Notes: generated by a model not told the origin, from the letters alone. Positions 44,106-54,984 are shown, counted from the stretch's first letter. The stretch: DNA of 63,145 nucleotides from Saccharofermentans sp. (GCA_024684815.1 JAIKWL010000081.1:1-63145), one strand, 5' to 3'. Translations and numbers: made by a program.

Positions 44106-46268
44106 ATGGGTAAGAAACTTGTAATAGTTGAGTCTCCTGCCAAGTCAAAGACAATAGGCAGATATTTAGGAAGTGATTATATCATATCCGCATCATTAGG
44201 ACATATCAGAGATCTTCCTTCGAGCAATCTCGGTGTAGATGTAAAAAATCACTTCAAGCCTTTATATATAACCATGAAAGGCAAAGAGAAGGTCGTAAGA
44301 GATCTAAAGCTCCTGGCAGCTGATGCTGACGAGATACTGCTCGCAACCGACCCTGACCGCGAAGGTGAAGCTATCGCATGGCATTTGGCTAAAGTCCTTA
44401 AGATCGATCCTGATTCAAAATGCAGGATCACGTTTAATGAGATCACCAAGTCTGCGGTTCAGGAAGCAATTAAGAATCCAAGAACCATCAATATGAATCT
44501 TGCAAATGCTCAGCAGGCAAGAAGGATCCTTGACAGACTCGTAGGTTATGAACTGAGCCCTCTGCTTTGGAAAAAGATCAGAAAGGGACTTTCAGCAGGA
44601 CGTGTACAGTCAGTTGCAACTAAGATCGTAATGGACCGTGACGCCGAGATCGATGCGTTTACTCCAGAAGAATACTGGATCATCAAGGCTCTTGTTACTC
44701 CGGGTAAGAATTCTGATAAGTTTATTCTCAGTTATTACGGAATTGCTGATGAGTCAGGGAAAGTCAGGAAGGATGATCTTAAATGTCTTGAGGATGCACA
44801 GGAAGTCCTTAATGCCGTCGGAAGCGGACCGTTAGTTGTCGATTCCGTTAAGAAGGGTACAAAAGACCGTAATCCTTTTCCGCCGTTTACGACTTCAACT
44901 CTGCAGCAGGAAGCTTCAAGAAGATTAGGTTTTTCTTCAAAGAAGACGATGTCTATAGCCCAGCAGCTTTATGAAGGTGTTGAGATTTCAGGCGCTGGTC
45001 AGACAGCTTTGGTTTCTTATATCAGAACCGACTCTGTCCGTATATCCGAAGAAGCAGTTTCAGCTGCTAAGAAGATCATTAAAGAAAGATTCGGAGACGA
45101 GTACTGTGCTCACTATAAGAGAGAGTATAAGAATAAGAATTCCGCTCAGGATGCTCATGAGGCCATTAGACCTACTCATTTTGATCTTGATCCTAAGTCG
45201 ATCAAGTCATCTTTAAGCAGCGATCAGTATAAGCTCTATCAGCTTATCTGGGACAGGTTCCTTGCTACACAGATGGCTTCCTGCAAACTTGATACTGTTA
45301 CCTGCCAGGCTTCATGCAATAACCGCATCTTCAGAGCAGCAGGTGAGACTGTTACTTTCAAGGGATTCCTTGTTCTTTACGATGATATAGCTGAAGATAA
45401 GGAAAAGACTGATGATCAGGACGGTAAAGCAACAATTCCGCCATTGGAGGACGGAATGAAACTTGAACTGTTAGATCTCAAGTCACTTCAGAAGTTTACG
45501 ACTCCGCCGCCTCATTTTACCGAAGCAACTTTGATAAAGGCTCTTGAGGAATACGGGATCGGCAGACCTTCCACATATGCGCCAACGATCTCGACGATAT
45601 TGGACCGTAAGTACATCGAGAAAAACGGCAGGCTTTTGCAGATAACTGATCTCGGTAAGATCGTTACCAATATGCTCTCCGAGAATTTCAGTGAGATCGT
45701 TGACCTTTCTTTTACCGCCGAGATGGAGACAAAGCTTGATGATGTCGAGGAAGGTAAGGAAGAGTGGGAGAATGTTCTTGAGAAATTCTATCCAGAATTC
45801 AATTCACAGATAAAAGCTGCTCAGGAATCCATTGATAAGATCACTTTTGAGCCCGAGAAGACCGGTGAGGTATGCCCTCAGTGCGGCGGCGATCTTGTAT
45901 ATAAGGAAGGCAGATACGGTAAGTTTATTGCCTGCACCAATTTCCCTGAATGTAACTATACCAAGAATATAGTTGTATATGCCAAGGGAACATGTCCCAA
46001 GTGCGGTTCCGCGCTTCTCGTTCATAAATCAAAGAAATACAGGAATAAGTCTTTCTATACATGCGATAAGAAGGGCAGTGATCCTAACTGTGATTTCATT
46101 TCCTGGGATCTTCCGATCGACGGGAAGTTCTGCGAAGAGTGCGGTTCTTATATGGTCCTGAAGCATTTCGGCAAAAAGGCATATCCGAGATGCTCAAATA
46201 AAGATTGTGTTACCAATATCAGAAAGAGCAGAAAATCTTCTGACAAAAAAGAAAATGACGAAGAATAA
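44106..46268 (+). CDS. topA: DNA topoisomerase I
   Basis: 720-residue type IA topoisomerase that relaxes negative supercoils. The TOPRIM domain begins [17 protein letters not shown] and contains [16 protein letters not shown]. The catalytic tyrosine lies in [11 protein letters not shown]. Three C-terminal four-cysteine zinc-ribbon units follow (beginning CPQCGG, CPKCGS and CEECGS, from about residue 585). ATG 44106 follows AGAGGAG; an in-frame GTG at 44100 overlaps that site. The gene overlaps trmFO by 14 bases. Confidence 0.97.
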   Translation: MGKKLVIVESPAKSKTIGRYLGSDYIISASLGHIRDLPSSNLGVDVKNHFKPLYITMKGKEKVVRDLKLLAADADEILLATDPDREGEAIAWHLAKVLKIDPDSKCRITFNEITKSAVQEAIKNPRTINMNLANAQQARRILDRLVGYELSPLLWKKIRKGLSAGRVQSVATKIVMDRDAEIDAFTPEEYWIIKALVTPGKNSDKFILSYYGIADESGKVRKDDLKCLEDAQEVLNAVGSGPLVVDSVKKGTKDRNPFPPFTTSTLQQEASRRLGFSSKKTMSIAQQLYEGVEISGAGQTALVSYIRTDSVRISEEAVSAAKKIIKERFGDEYCAHYKREYKNKNSAQDAHEAIRPTHFDLDPKSIKSSLSSDQYKLYQLIWDRFLATQMASCKLDTVTCQASCNNRIFRAAGETVTFKGFLVLYDDIAEDKEKTDDQDGKATIPPLEDGMKLELLDLKSLQKFTTPPPHFTEATLIKALEEYGIGRPSTYAPTISTILDRKYIEKNGRLLQITDLGKIVTNMLSENFSEIVDLSFTAEMETKLDDVEEGKEEWENVLEKFYPEFNSQIKAAQESIDKITFEPEKTGEVCPQCGGDLVYKEGRYGKFIACTNFPECNYTKNIVVYAKGTCPKCGSALLVHKSKKYRNKSFYTCDKKGSDPNCDFISWDLPIDGKFCEECGSYMVLKHFGKKAYPRCSNKDCVTNIRKSRKSSDKKENDEE

Positions 46269-47616
46269 TGAGCCTGTAGTTACAATAATCGGTGCCGGGC
46301 TCGCAGGATCTGAGGCTGCATATATCTGTGCAAGAACCGGTGTCCGTGTCAGGCTTTATGAGATGAAGCCTGTAAAGTTTTCTCCTGCTCATCATTCGGA
46401 GCAGTTTGCTGAACTCGTCTGCAGTAATTCCTTAAGGGCAGCATCCAGAGAGAATGCCATTGGACTTTTGAAGGAAGAACTCAGGCGCCTCGGATCTTTG
46501 ATAATGGAATCTGCTGACCGTGCCGCTATACCGGCAGGAGGAGCTCTTGCTGTGGACAGGGATGAATTCTCCGGATACATTACTCAGAAGATCAGGAATA
46601 ACCCTCTGATCGAAGTCATAAGCGAAGAAGTTACGAAGATACCTGAAGATGGTATAGTTATCGTTGCGACCGGGCCTCTTACCGAAGGGGATCTGTATAA
46701 TGATATTCTCAGAGTTACAGGTGATACATCCGGTCTTCATTTCTTTGACAGTGCCGCGCCTATCGTTACCGGTGAATCCATAGATATGTCAAAGGCTTTC
46801 AGAGCTTCAAGATACGGGAAGGGCGGAGACGATTATATTAACTGCCCAATGACAAAAGAGGAATATCTTGCGTTCAGAGAGGAACTCGTTAATGCCGAGA
46901 GGGCTGAGGTCAAGAATTTTGACAGAGAGATCGTTTTCGAAGGATGTATGCCTATAGAGGTAATGGCTCAAAGAGGCATAGATACTATGAGGTTCGGACC
47001 GTTAAAGCCTGTTGGTCTTATTGATCCGAAGACAGGATGTGAACCTTATGCATGCCTGCAGTTAAGACAGGATGACAGAGCAAAGACAATGTATAATCTC
47101 GTAGGCTTCCAGACAAGACTTAAGTGGCCTGAACAGAAGCGTGTATTCGGGATGATACCGGGATTGGAGAATGCCGAATATACGAGATATGGTGTAATGC
47201 ACCGTAATACGTTCCTTAATTCGCCGCTCTACCTTACTTCACATTATAATTTGAGAGAAAGAAATGATGTTTTCTTTGCAGGTCAGATAACAGGTGTAGA
47301 AGGCTATATCGAATCTACTGCTTCCGGTTTCATGGCAGGCTTTTATGCATCTCAGAGGGCTCTGGGGATCGATCCGGCTTACGAACCTGATCCTTGTACT
47401 GTAATAGGTTCGATGGCTTTATATGTATCCGATTCAGGTATAAAGAAATTTCAGCCGATGAACGCGAACTTCGGTATAGTAAGTCCTATAGAAGGGCGCT
47501 TTAAGGGCAAGACCGGCAAGAAGGACAAGAACAATGCCATTGCCGACAGGGCATTGGAACATCTGAAACTGTTTGAAGACAGCGTTAAGGAACTTACTGA
47601 CAGATATGGTTCCTGA
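46255..47616 (+). CDS. trmFO: tRNA (uracil-54-C5)-methyltransferase, folate/FAD-dependent
   Basis: 453-residue flavoprotein that makes ribothymidine at position 54 of tRNA using methylenetetrahydrofolate. The FAD-binding loop [16 protein letters not shown] and the following YEMKP are characteristic, as are SNSLRAA and [19 protein letters not shown] 46255 gives the family length; longer in-frame starts lie deep inside topA. It is read through a 14-base overlap with topA and itself overlaps the next gene by 11 bases. No strong ribosome binding site is visible, consistent with coupling. Confidence 0.95.
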   Translation: MTKNNEPVVTIIGAGLAGSEAAYICARTGVRVRLYEMKPVKFSPAHHSEQFAELVCSNSLRAASRENAIGLLKEELRRLGSLIMESADRAAIPAGGALAVDRDEFSGYITQKIRNNPLIEVISEEVTKIPEDGIVIVATGPLTEGDLYNDILRVTGDTSGLHFFDSAAPIVTGESIDMSKAFRASRYGKGGDDYINCPMTKEEYLAFREELVNAERAEVKNFDREIVFEGCMPIEVMAQRGIDTMRFGPLKPVGLIDPKTGCEPYACLQLRQDDRAKTMYNLVGFQTRLKWPEQKRVFGMIPGLENAEYTRYGVMHRNTFLNSPLYLTSHYNLRERNDVFFAGQITGVEGYIESTASGFMAGFYASQRALGIDPAYEPDPCTVIGSMALYVSDSGIKKFQPMNANFGIVSPIEGRFKGKTGKKDKNNAIADRALEHLKLFEDSVKELTDRYGS

Positions 47617-48592
47617 CAGATCCTCTAACGGTGTTGATAAAGAAGTCAGAGCAAAAGGTCCTTTAGCAAGGTTCTTTATCTCCGGATGGTCAAATATTGT
47701 CAGATTAATGGCTGCAAACGCTTTGTTTATTGTCTTTAATATACCTTCCTTTATAATCGCTTATGTCTTCGCATTGATGTTTCTTCCTAATCTCCTGCCG
47801 TCGTTTAATCTTTATAGTTTTATAACTGTGACAACAGAAGACGGAACCCCGGAAATAGCTTTTCAGCTTTATTTTCTTCTTGTGATCTTCTTTGTTATGT
47901 TGTTGGTCTCCGGGCTGCTTGTCTGCATAGGCCCGTTCCAGGCAGGATTTGCACAGGTTTATAAAGAGCTCAGGAACGGCACTTCCGTATCAGTTATGTC
48001 CGGATTTAAACGGGGCATCATCGTGAACTGGAAAAAGTCTCTTGGTGCAATGTTCATCGGTTTTGTCATTACTTTTGTCCTGCTCCTTGCAATCTGTTTT
48101 TATATGAACTTCAAATCATTGGCCGGTACTGTGATCGGTTCTGTGTTTGCTGTTTTGTTTATAGCTTTTATACTCGTCCAGAACTTTGTTTATACACTTA
48201 TAGTTTCAACTGATCTTAAACTTGGCAAGGTATATAAAAATGCTGTTCTGTTTATCTTTATCCGGTTCGTTCCCTGCCTGGGCGTTTCATTTGTAGTCCT
48301 TTTATTGTATTTTGCTATCCCGTTTTTCCTTCTTATGTCCGCGTCTTATCTTACATTGGGAATATATATGTTCCTTTACATGTTTCTTGCATTATCCTGG
48401 GGGCAGTATTTCCTTTCTTACTATGCCGGATCACTTATTGACAGGTTTGTGGCGGTAAGATCAGATGACAATCAGGTAACTATGGAAGAAAAAGATGATT
48501 TTTCCAATGTTGATGGTTTAGAATTAGAGAGTAACGAAAACGGCACCGATCCTTTCAAGGACTCTGAATCTGAAGATACAGACGATGTATGA
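47606..48592 (+). CDS. Multi-pass membrane protein of unknown function (DUF624/YesL-like pattern)
   Basis: About 328 residues. A cytosolic N-terminus is followed by six hydrophobic segments (roughly 35-60, 90-120, 150-175, 180-205, 220-245, 250-275) and an acidic tail of about 45 residues rich in D and E. The segment near [20 protein letters not shown], with [20 protein letters not shown] after it, recalls DUF624/YesL-type proteins, but I am not certain of the family. ATG 47606 lies inside the end of trmFO; an in-frame TTG at 47573 is possible. It overlaps the phosphatase gene by eight bases, suggesting the two products act together at the membrane. Confidence 0.8.
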   Translation: MVPDRSSNGVDKEVRAKGPLARFFISGWSNIVRLMAANALFIVFNIPSFIIAYVFALMFLPNLLPSFNLYSFITVTTEDGTPEIAFQLYFLLVIFFVMLLVSGLLVCIGPFQAGFAQVYKELRNGTSVSVMSGFKRGIIVNWKKSLGAMFIGFVITFVLLLAICFYMNFKSLAGTVIGSVFAVLFIAFILVQNFVYTLIVSTDLKLGKVYKNAVLFIFIRFVPCLGVSFVVLLLYFAIPFFLLMSASYLTLGIYMFLYMFLALSWGQYFLSYYAGSLIDRFVAVRSDDNQVTMEEKDDFSNVDGLELESNENGTDPFKDSESEDTDDV

Positions 48593-49481
48593 CTTTGATC
48601 TTTTACCAGATGATACCTTCCGGACACTTATCGTAGCATTGGTGTTATTTGCTGTTGCATTCATTTATTTTGTCATTGTCTCTCTTTATACACTTATCAA
48701 GACATCCGTTTATAACAGGAAGCATAAGGAAAAACTGAAACTGGTCTGCGATGTCGCTTATTTTCATGAAAGAGGCAAAAGAGACAATCAGGAAGATTCC
48801 TTATATGTTTCACCTATGGATAATATGGAAGAGACAGGCTTTGTTGCAGCTTGTTCTGACGGTATGGGCGGTCTTCTGAACGGAGAGGTCGTTTCAAAAT
48901 ATGTAACTGATTCATTAAGCGAGAAATTCCCATTTAAATTTGACTCGCAGACTGAAAACAGCAGGATCATAACCGATATCTCAAACAAGATCTATGAGGA
49001 ATATCATTTGAGTGCAGGTGCGACTCTGGTCATGGTCCATATTTTCGATGATTATATGAATTTCTACAGTTTGGGCGACAGCAATATAATCCTGATCCGC
49101 AATAACAAGGCGACTTTGCTCAACAACAAACAGAATTATGTGACCATGATAATTAAAAGATGTATCGAGGGCGGCATAGATACGGCAGATGCATATAAAG
49201 ATAACAGGGCAAAAGGACTTATCGATTTTGTCGGCAACCTTAAGTGTAATGTTCAGATGACAAAGCGTCCTTTCAGACTTGCTGAGAACGACATTATCCT
49301 TGTAAGTTCAGACGGTGTTACGGATACGATCCCTCTTAATCGCCTTGTTAATCATATTCATTTCGATCAGAACGCGACCGGTATTGCCAGAGCGATCAAA
49401 TACGGTATCAGGACAAGAAAGAATCCCAGGCAGGATAATTATTCCGCTGTGGTCATAAAGATGAAGAGAAGTTACGTATGA
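48585..49481 (+). CDS. Membrane-anchored PP2C-family protein phosphatase
   Basis: 298 residues. One membrane helix (about 13-37) is followed by a cytosolic PP2C domain. All key motifs are present: RDNQED (66-71), DGMGG (92-96), GATLV, LGDSN, SSDGVTD and QDNYSAVV near the end. It should therefore be an active Mg/Mn-dependent Ser/Thr phosphatase. It overlaps the membrane-protein gene by eight bases and the next gene by ATGA. No Hanks-type kinase (PrkC/Stk) lies nearby, unlike the usual prpC-prkC pair, so its substrate kinase must be elsewhere or its role is different. Confidence 0.92.
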   Translation: MYDFDLLPDDTFRTLIVALVLFAVAFIYFVIVSLYTLIKTSVYNRKHKEKLKLVCDVAYFHERGKRDNQEDSLYVSPMDNMEETGFVAACSDGMGGLLNGEVVSKYVTDSLSEKFPFKFDSQTENSRIITDISNKIYEEYHLSAGATLVMVHIFDDYMNFYSLGDSNIILIRNNKATLLNNKQNYVTMIIKRCIEGGIDTADAYKDNRAKGLIDFVGNLKCNVQMTKRPFRLAENDIILVSSDGVTDTIPLNRLVNHIHFDQNATGIARAIKYGIRTRKNPRQDNYSAVVIKMKRSYV

Positions 49482-50020
49482 TCGAATATTACACATTTAA
49501 GCACAGAGGCGATGCCGATGAATATAAAGATGAAATATTCTTCAGAAATTCTCTTCCTATAACGATAGCGTTGTTCTACGGAAGTAAGATAGAATCCGCG
49601 CCGAGAAGTCAGGGCTTGTTATTTTCGGAGATCCTGAGCAGTGAAGAGGGAAGTAAAGGGATTACAGAGATTGAGAAAGTATTCGAAGAGTGCCTTGATG
49701 AAGAGTCAGAATATCTGATCCTAAGAGTGCTTAGCAAAGGTATTGAATCCACAAGACGCGGTGATGTCTGTGCAAAGATCGTAAGAAAAGGCCAGATATC
49801 TCTTTTGCCGAACGGATATTTCGGACTGACTGATGAGGACTGGATCATTTGCGCAACTTCGAATTTCTACAGATATCTGAGCGATGAGGGTATACTTGCG
49901 GATGCTCTCGTATCCGAGAACTGCTCTGACTGGATGAATCTGATGATCAGAAGGATATCTGACCAGACACAGCTTAAATGCGGCAATCTGTCTGCCGTAG
50001 CACTTAAGCTCCGCACCTGA
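49478..50020 (+). CDS. Unknown protein resembling a degenerate PP2C phosphatase
   Basis: 180 residues, no signal peptide or membrane helix. The second half follows the layout of a PP2C C-terminus: RGDVCAKIVRKGQISLL (GDS-like strand pair, 94-110), DEDWIICATSNFYRYLSDEGI where active enzymes have CSDG (ATSNF at 126-130), and CGNLSAVALKL (168-178) where active enzymes have DN followed by a beta strand. The metal-binding aspartates and the RxxNED and DGxGG motifs are absent. I infer a pseudophosphatase derived from, or partnering with, the PP2C gene it overlaps by ATGA. Alternatively it is an unrelated fold with coincidental similarity. Confidence 0.75.
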   Translation: MIEYYTFKHRGDADEYKDEIFFRNSLPITIALFYGSKIESAPRSQGLLFSEILSSEEGSKGITEIEKVFEECLDEESEYLILRVLSKGIESTRRGDVCAKIVRKGQISLLPNGYFGLTDEDWIICATSNFYRYLSDEGILADALVSENCSDWMNLMIRRISDQTQLKCGNLSAVALKLRT

Positions 50021-50026
50021 TAAAGA

Positions 50027-51145
50027 TCAGCCTAAGCGTTCGTAAAACTCTTTTCTGAAATCGCCGAGTCTGTCTTCTGAGATTGCCTGACGTATCCTTT
50101 CCATGAGGCATAAGAGGAAGTAGATATTATGATATGTGCAAAGCCTTAATCCGAACATCTCATTTGCCTTTATAAGATGTCTAACATATGCGCTCGAAAA
50201 ATTGGTGCAGGCATAACATCCGCATTCAGGATCCATCGGGCCGAAATCCTCAGCAAATTTCTTGTCCCTTATTATCTTCTTGCCGTAATCAGTAAGGATA
50301 GTTCCGTGTCTTCCCATTCTTGTAGGAAGGACGCAGTCGAACATGTCGACGCCTCTGCACGAACCTTCGATAAGGTAATCGGGTGTTCCGACACCCATTA
50401 GATATCTGGGCTTATCTTCAGGCATCAGCGGTACTGTGCAGTCGATCATGTCGATAAAAAGATTTTTTGGTTCGCCTACAGAGATCCCTCCGATGGCAAA
50501 TCCCGGAAGATCAAATGAAGTAATGGCATCAGCGCTCTTTTTCCTGAGATCCGGATACATTGAGCCCTGGATTATTCCGAACAAAGCCTGTTCCTGAGGC
50601 CTTTTATGTGCTTCAATACAGCGTTCAAGCCATCTTGTAGTTCTTGCCTGTGATCTGTCGGCATAAGCATGCTCAGACGGATAAGGGCAGCATTCGTCAA
50701 AGGCCATGATGATGTCAGCTCCGAGATCGTTCTGGACCTGCATTGATATCTCGGGAGTTAAGAAAAGCTTTCTTCCGTCAATATGCGAGCTGAACTTTAC
50801 GCCTTCCTCTTTTACATCTTTAGGCTTGGCAAGGGAGAAAACCTGAAATCCGCCGCTGTCTGTCAGTATGGCACCCTTCCAGTTCATGAACTTATGGAGA
50901 CCGCCTGCCTTAGCTACTATATCGCTTCCCGGTCTGAGCCAGAGATGATATGTGTTGGATAACATAATGCCGGCACCCATGCCATAAACTTCTTCAGGAC
51001 TCATACCTTTAACCGAAGCCTGTGTGCCGACAGGCATAAAAGCCGGAGTCATGAATGTTCCGTGCGGTGTGTGCACCTTTCCTAATCTGGCACCTGTCTG
51101 AGCGCAGGTATGAATGTGTTCGTACCATACGGGATGATCTGACAT
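50027..51145 (-). CDS. tgt: Queuine tRNA-ribosyltransferase (tRNA-guanine transglycosylase)
   Basis: 372 residues. It exchanges guanine 34 for preQ1 in tRNAs with GUN anticodons. Motifs are [10 protein letters not shown] (catalytic region), [17 protein letters not shown], and the zinc site CGCYAC with a downstream histidine in TYHN. The open frame extends further upstream into queA, but the ATG ending at 51145 (protein [10 protein letters not shown]) follows GGAG and gives the family N-terminus. The start lies one base after the queA stop, so the two queuosine genes form an operon. Confidence 0.96.
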   Translation of the reverse strand: MSDHPVWYEHIHTCAQTGARLGKVHTPHGTFMTPAFMPVGTQASVKGMSPEEVYGMGAGIMLSNTYHLWLRPGSDIVAKAGGLHKFMNWKGAILTDSGGFQVFSLAKPKDVKEEGVKFSSHIDGRKLFLTPEISMQVQNDLGADIIMAFDECCPYPSEHAYADRSQARTTRWLERCIEAHKRPQEQALFGIIQGSMYPDLRKKSADAITSFDLPGFAIGGISVGEPKNLFIDMIDCTVPLMPEDKPRYLMGVGTPDYLIEGSCRGVDMFDCVLPTRMGRHGTILTDYGKKIIRDKKFAEDFGPMDPECGCYACTNFSSAYVRHLIKANEMFGLRLCTYHNIYFLLCLMERIRQAISEDRLGDFRKEFYERLG

Positions 51146-51146
51146 A

Positions 51147-52184
51147 TCAATTCTCCAAATCTGTGATGAACATTGCGTCACCGAACGAGAAGAAACGGTA
51201 TTCCTCTTCAACGGCATGTTTATAAGCGTTAAGCACATTCTCTCTGCCTGCAAGGGCAGATACGAGCATTATGAGTGTCGACTCGGGCAAATGAAAATTC
51301 GTAATCAGCGAATTTACGCATTTAAATTCATAGCCGGGATAGATGAATATCTGTGTGTAACCGGAAACGGGCAACATGTCAGGATCGTTTGATGCAACAG
51401 TCTCAAGAGTTCTCGTGGATGTTGTTCCGACGGATATGATACGTCTGCCTTCTGCTCTTGCTTTACGGATAATATCTGAAGCTTCCTTGGGAAAGTCATA
51501 CCATTCGGAATGCATCTCATGATCTTCAATGGTATCTGCTTTTACAGGCCTGAATGTGCCAAGACCGACATGAAGAGTAAGTTCAGCTATCTCAACACCC
51601 ATGGCTTTAAGTTCGGAAAGGAGTTCTTTTGTAAAATGAAGACCTGCTGTAGGTGCAGCTGCAGAACCGGCGTCTTTGGAATATACGGTCTGATAACGCT
51701 CTGGATCGTCGAGCTTTTCGTGAATATAGGGCGGGAGTGGAATCGTTCCTGCCTTATCGAGAACTTCCTCCCATACGCCTTTGAATTCGAATCTGATTAT
51801 TCTGTTTCCGCTCTCTAATACCTGCTTGCATTCAGCCTCTAATTCGCCGGGAATAAAGGTCATACGCTTGCCTTCTCTGACTTTCTTGCCGGGACGTGCA
51901 AGAGTTTCCCAGTGATTATCGTCTATTCTCTTTAAAAGAAGAAGCTCGACAGGGCTTTGTGTATCTGAGCGCACACCCAAAAGCCTTGCAGGAATTACAC
52001 GCGTATTATTGATAACGAGAACATCACCTTTATGAAGATATTTTCTGATATCAGGAAAATGACCGTCAATTACTTTGCCTGTCTTTTTGTCGAGTATAAG
52101 AAGGCGCGAAGCAAGGCGGTCCTTTGTGGGGACCTGTGCTATAAGCCTTTCCGGCAGATCATAATAGAAATCTGAAGTCTTCAT
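51147..52184 (-). CDS. queA: S-adenosylmethionine:tRNA ribosyltransferase-isomerase
   Basis: 345 residues. It transfers and isomerises the ribosyl moiety of S-adenosylmethionine onto preQ1-tRNA to make epoxyqueuosine. Typical motifs are the N-terminal [12 protein letters not shown] and [13 protein letters not shown], the central [10 protein letters not shown], and [13 protein letters not shown]. The start follows AGGACA. It is the first gene of the queA-tgt operon. The preQ1 synthesis genes are not in this window. Confidence 0.96.
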   Translation of the reverse strand: MKTSDFYYDLPERLIAQVPTKDRLASRLLILDKKTGKVIDGHFPDIRKYLHKGDVLVINNTRVIPARLLGVRSDTQSPVELLLLKRIDDNHWETLARPGKKVREGKRMTFIPGELEAECKQVLESGNRIIRFEFKGVWEEVLDKAGTIPLPPYIHEKLDDPERYQTVYSKDAGSAAAPTAGLHFTKELLSELKAMGVEIAELTLHVGLGTFRPVKADTIEDHEMHSEWYDFPKEASDIIRKARAEGRRIISVGTTSTRTLETVASNDPDMLPVSGYTQIFIYPGYEFKCVNSLITNFHLPESTLIMLVSALAGRENVLNAYKHAVEEEYRFFSFGDAMFITDLEN

Positions 52185-52256
52185 AAATGTCCTTTAAAAT
52201 ATTGTCGACAGAAGTTTATCACATAAAACAAAAAAATGTTTATAAATATATTGCTA

Positions 52257-52262
52257 TATAAT
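52257..52262 (+). promoter_or_regulatory. Possible -10 element upstream of the SDR epimerase
   Basis: A perfect TATAAT in the very AT-rich divergent region between queA and the epimerase gene, about 68 bases before the start codon. No recognisable -35 lies 16-18 bases upstream, so the call is weak. Confidence 0.3.
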
Positions 52263-52330
52263 ATTGCTTATTTCCTTTGTTTGATAAAATCATATTTAGT
52301 TTTCGAAACCGGAAAATAAAGGAGAGTCAT

Positions 52331-53353
52331 ATGAGAGCATTATTCATCGGCGGTACAGGTACGATCAGCAGCGCAATAGTAAGAAGACTGTCAAATGACA
52401 GTTCCTGGGAAGTATGGCTAATCAACAGAGGCAGCCGCAAGGAAACTGTTCCCGGAAATGTTCATCAGATCATCTGCGATATCAATGATGAAGAAGCAGT
52501 CCTTAAGGCTGTTGGAGGCATGACATTTGACTGTGTAGGTGAATTCATTGGATTTACAGTTGATCAGGTTGAGCGCGATTTCAGGTTGTTTAAGGATAAG
52601 ACGAAGCAATACATCTATATAAGTTCTGCATCAGCATATAACAAACCTGCAGCAAGTCATGTGATCACTGAAGGCACGACACTCGCAAATCCATATTGGG
52701 GATATTCCAGAAATAAGATCAGTTGTGAAGAGTATCTGATGGCAAGATACAGGGAAGACAGCTTCCCGGTAACTATCGTCAGACCGAGCCATACTTATGA
52801 TGAGCGGAGCATTCCTCTCGGAGTCCACGGTAAAAAGGGGTCCTGGCAGGTCATTAAGAGAATGATGGAAGGAAGGCCGGTAATTATCCACGGAGACGGT
52901 GAATCTTTATGGCATCTGACTTTTAATGAGGATTTTGCAGTGGGATATACTGCTCTTATGGGCAACCGTCATGCGATCGGAGAAGCTTTTCAGATAACCG
53001 GTGACGAGGTCCTTACATGGAATCAGATCTATCAGACGATCGCCGGTGCATTGGGCGTTGAACTTAATGCTTATCATGTTTCTTCAGAGTTCTTAGCAGG
53101 CTGCGGTGATAAATACGGATATGATTTCGAAGGAAGCCTGACGGGCGATAAGGCGGTTTCGGTAACATTTGATAACAGTAAGCTTAAAAGGATCGCACCT
53201 GACATGAAGACCACGATCCCTTTTTCGAGAGGTGTAAGGAGAGCCCTTGAATACATTCTCGATCACGAAGAGTGCAGGGTGGAGGATCCCGAATTTGATA
53301 AGTGGTGTGATACTGTTATCGAAAAGCTTGAGTCCGCAAAAGCATCGATTTGA
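52331..53353 (+). CDS. NAD-dependent epimerase/dehydratase (extended SDR)
   Basis: 340 residues. The N-terminal nucleotide-binding loop is FIGGTGTISSAIVRRL; the catalytic area has YISSASAYNKP and the YSRNK tyrosine/lysine pair, followed by VRPSHTYDE. It is most like sugar-nucleotide epimerases or dehydratases of the extended SDR group; the substrate is unknown. ATG 52331 follows AAAGGAGAG; the longer frame upstream has no support. It is a single gene with divergent queA on one side and trpB2 on the other. Confidence 0.88.
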   Translation: MRALFIGGTGTISSAIVRRLSNDSSWEVWLINRGSRKETVPGNVHQIICDINDEEAVLKAVGGMTFDCVGEFIGFTVDQVERDFRLFKDKTKQYIYISSASAYNKPAASHVITEGTTLANPYWGYSRNKISCEEYLMARYREDSFPVTIVRPSHTYDERSIPLGVHGKKGSWQVIKRMMEGRPVIIHGDGESLWHLTFNEDFAVGYTALMGNRHAIGEAFQITGDEVLTWNQIYQTIAGALGVELNAYHVSSEFLAGCGDKYGYDFEGSLTGDKAVSVTFDNSKLKRIAPDMKTTIPFSRGVRRALEYILDHEECRVEDPEFDKWCDTVIEKLESAKASI

Positions 53354-53437
53354 TAAAACCATTAATTTGATATGTTTTATGCAAAATTTTAAGTTTTATT
53401 GTAGAATGAGTTAGATTTTTTCGAAGGGAGACTATTT

Positions 53438-54805
53438 ATGTCCGAAATTCCTTATAAGATTTACCTGTCAGAGAACGAGATCCCAACAGCATGGTATAAC
53501 GTCCGTGCCGATATGAAGAATAAGCCCGCACCGCTTCTCAATCCCGGTACCGGCGAGCCTTTAAAGACTGAGGATCTTTATCCTATCTTCTGCGAAGAGC
53601 TTTGCAAGCAGGAGATGAATAATACCGATAAGTGGATCGACATCCCCGGTGAGATCGTTGATTTCTATAAGATGTACAGACCTTCCCCGCTCGTAAGAGC
53701 ATATTGCCTTGAGAAGGCTCTTGGTACTCCTGCTCATATCTATTACAAATTTGAGGGTAACAACACTTCAGGTTCCCATAAGCTTAATTCAGCTATTGCC
53801 CAGGCATATTATGCCAAGAAACAGGGCCTCAAGGGTGTAACCACCGAGACAGGTGCAGGACAATGGGGTACAGCTCTTTCGATGTCCACAGCTTATTTCG
53901 GACTTGACTGTCAGGTTTACATGGTTAAGGTTTCTTATGAGCAGAAGCCTTTCAGACGTGAAGTCATGAGAACATACGGCGCAACAGTTACGCCTTCTCC
54001 TTCAATGACAACCAATGTCGGCCGCAAGATAAATGAAGAGTTCCCCGGAACTGACGGTTCTTTGGGCTGTGCTATTTCTGAAGCTGTTGAAGCTGCAACA
54101 TCCCAGGAAGGTTACAGATATGTATTGGGTTCTGTATTGAGCCAGGTACTACTTCACCAGTCTGTTATCGGTCTTGAAGCAAAGGCTGCTCTTGATAAAT
54201 ATGGAATCAAGGCTGACATGATCATCGGCTGTGCCGGAGGCGGATCCAACCTTGGCGGTCTTATCGCACCCTTCGTAGGAGAGATGCTCAGAGGTGAAGC
54301 TGATTATGAGATCATCGCAGTAGAGCCTGCTTCATGTCCTTCACTTACTAGAGGTTCTTATGTATATGACTTCTGCGATACAGGCAGAGTCTGTCCTCTT
54401 GCTAAGATGTATACACTGGGCAGCGACTTTATGCCTGCTCCTAACCATGCCGGCGGTCTCAGATATCACGGTATGAGCTCTATCGTTTCGCAGCTTTACG
54501 ATGACGGATATATCAAAGCAAGATCAGTTAAGCAGACAGATGTATTTGCTGCTGCTGAGCAGTTCGCAAGAGTTGAAGGAATTCTTCCTGCGCCTGAGAG
54601 CTCACATGCTATCAGAGTTGCAATCGATGAGGCTCTTAAGTGTAAGGAGACCGGCGAAGCAAAGAACATCGTATTCGGTCTTACCGGTACAGGTTACTTC
54701 GATCTCGTTGCTTACCAGAAGTACAATGACGGAGTTATGGATGATTACATCCCTACAGACGACGATATTGCTGCTTCCTTGGCAAAGTGTCCTAAGCTCG
54801 GCTGA
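53438..54805 (+). CDS. TrpB-like PLP enzyme (TrpB2 type tryptophan synthase beta chain)
   Basis: 455 residues, longer than the usual 400-residue TrpB and with the TrpB2-type N-terminus. The PLP lysine is in GSHKLNSA (with NNTSGSHK before it), TGAGQWGTALS is the substrate region, and CAGGGSNLGGL binds the PLP phosphate. TrpB2 proteins join indole and serine, or related substrates, often without TrpA. No trpA or other trp gene is nearby. ATG follows GAAGGGAG, and a strong terminator follows, so it is monocistronic. Confidence 0.92.
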   Translation: MSEIPYKIYLSENEIPTAWYNVRADMKNKPAPLLNPGTGEPLKTEDLYPIFCEELCKQEMNNTDKWIDIPGEIVDFYKMYRPSPLVRAYCLEKALGTPAHIYYKFEGNNTSGSHKLNSAIAQAYYAKKQGLKGVTTETGAGQWGTALSMSTAYFGLDCQVYMVKVSYEQKPFRREVMRTYGATVTPSPSMTTNVGRKINEEFPGTDGSLGCAISEAVEAATSQEGYRYVLGSVLSQVLLHQSVIGLEAKAALDKYGIKADMIIGCAGGGSNLGGLIAPFVGEMLRGEADYEIIAVEPASCPSLTRGSYVYDFCDTGRVCPLAKMYTLGSDFMPAPNHAGGLRYHGMSSIVSQLYDDGYIKARSVKQTDVFAAAEQFARVEGILPAPESSHAIRVAIDEALKCKETGEAKNIVFGLTGTGYFDLVAYQKYNDGVMDDYIPTDDDIAASLAKCPKLG

Positions 54806-54830
54806 TCTGAACGATAATTGAAATCATTAT

Positions 54831-54871
54831 AGAACTGTCACTGAAGTTTTACTGACGTGACAGTTCTTTTA
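54831..54871 (+). terminator. Rho-independent terminator after trpB2
   Basis: AGAACTGTCAC (54831-54841) pairs perfectly over 11 bp with GTGACAGTTCT (54857-54867), with a 15-base loop and TTTT following. Confidence 0.85.
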
Positions 54872-54984
54872 TATACATCCCCGTTATTATTATTCTGATT
54901 CAGTTACAGTGAGCTTATAATATTGCAATAGGCATAAAAATAGTTATAGAATAATCTTTAGCTTCATAAGGGAGAGATTTGAAG

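Noticed and set aside
51146-51253. N-terminal extension of Tgt reaching into queA
   Set aside because: The extension does not resemble Tgt, whereas the ATG ending at 51145 has a ribosome binding site and gives the expected N-terminus.
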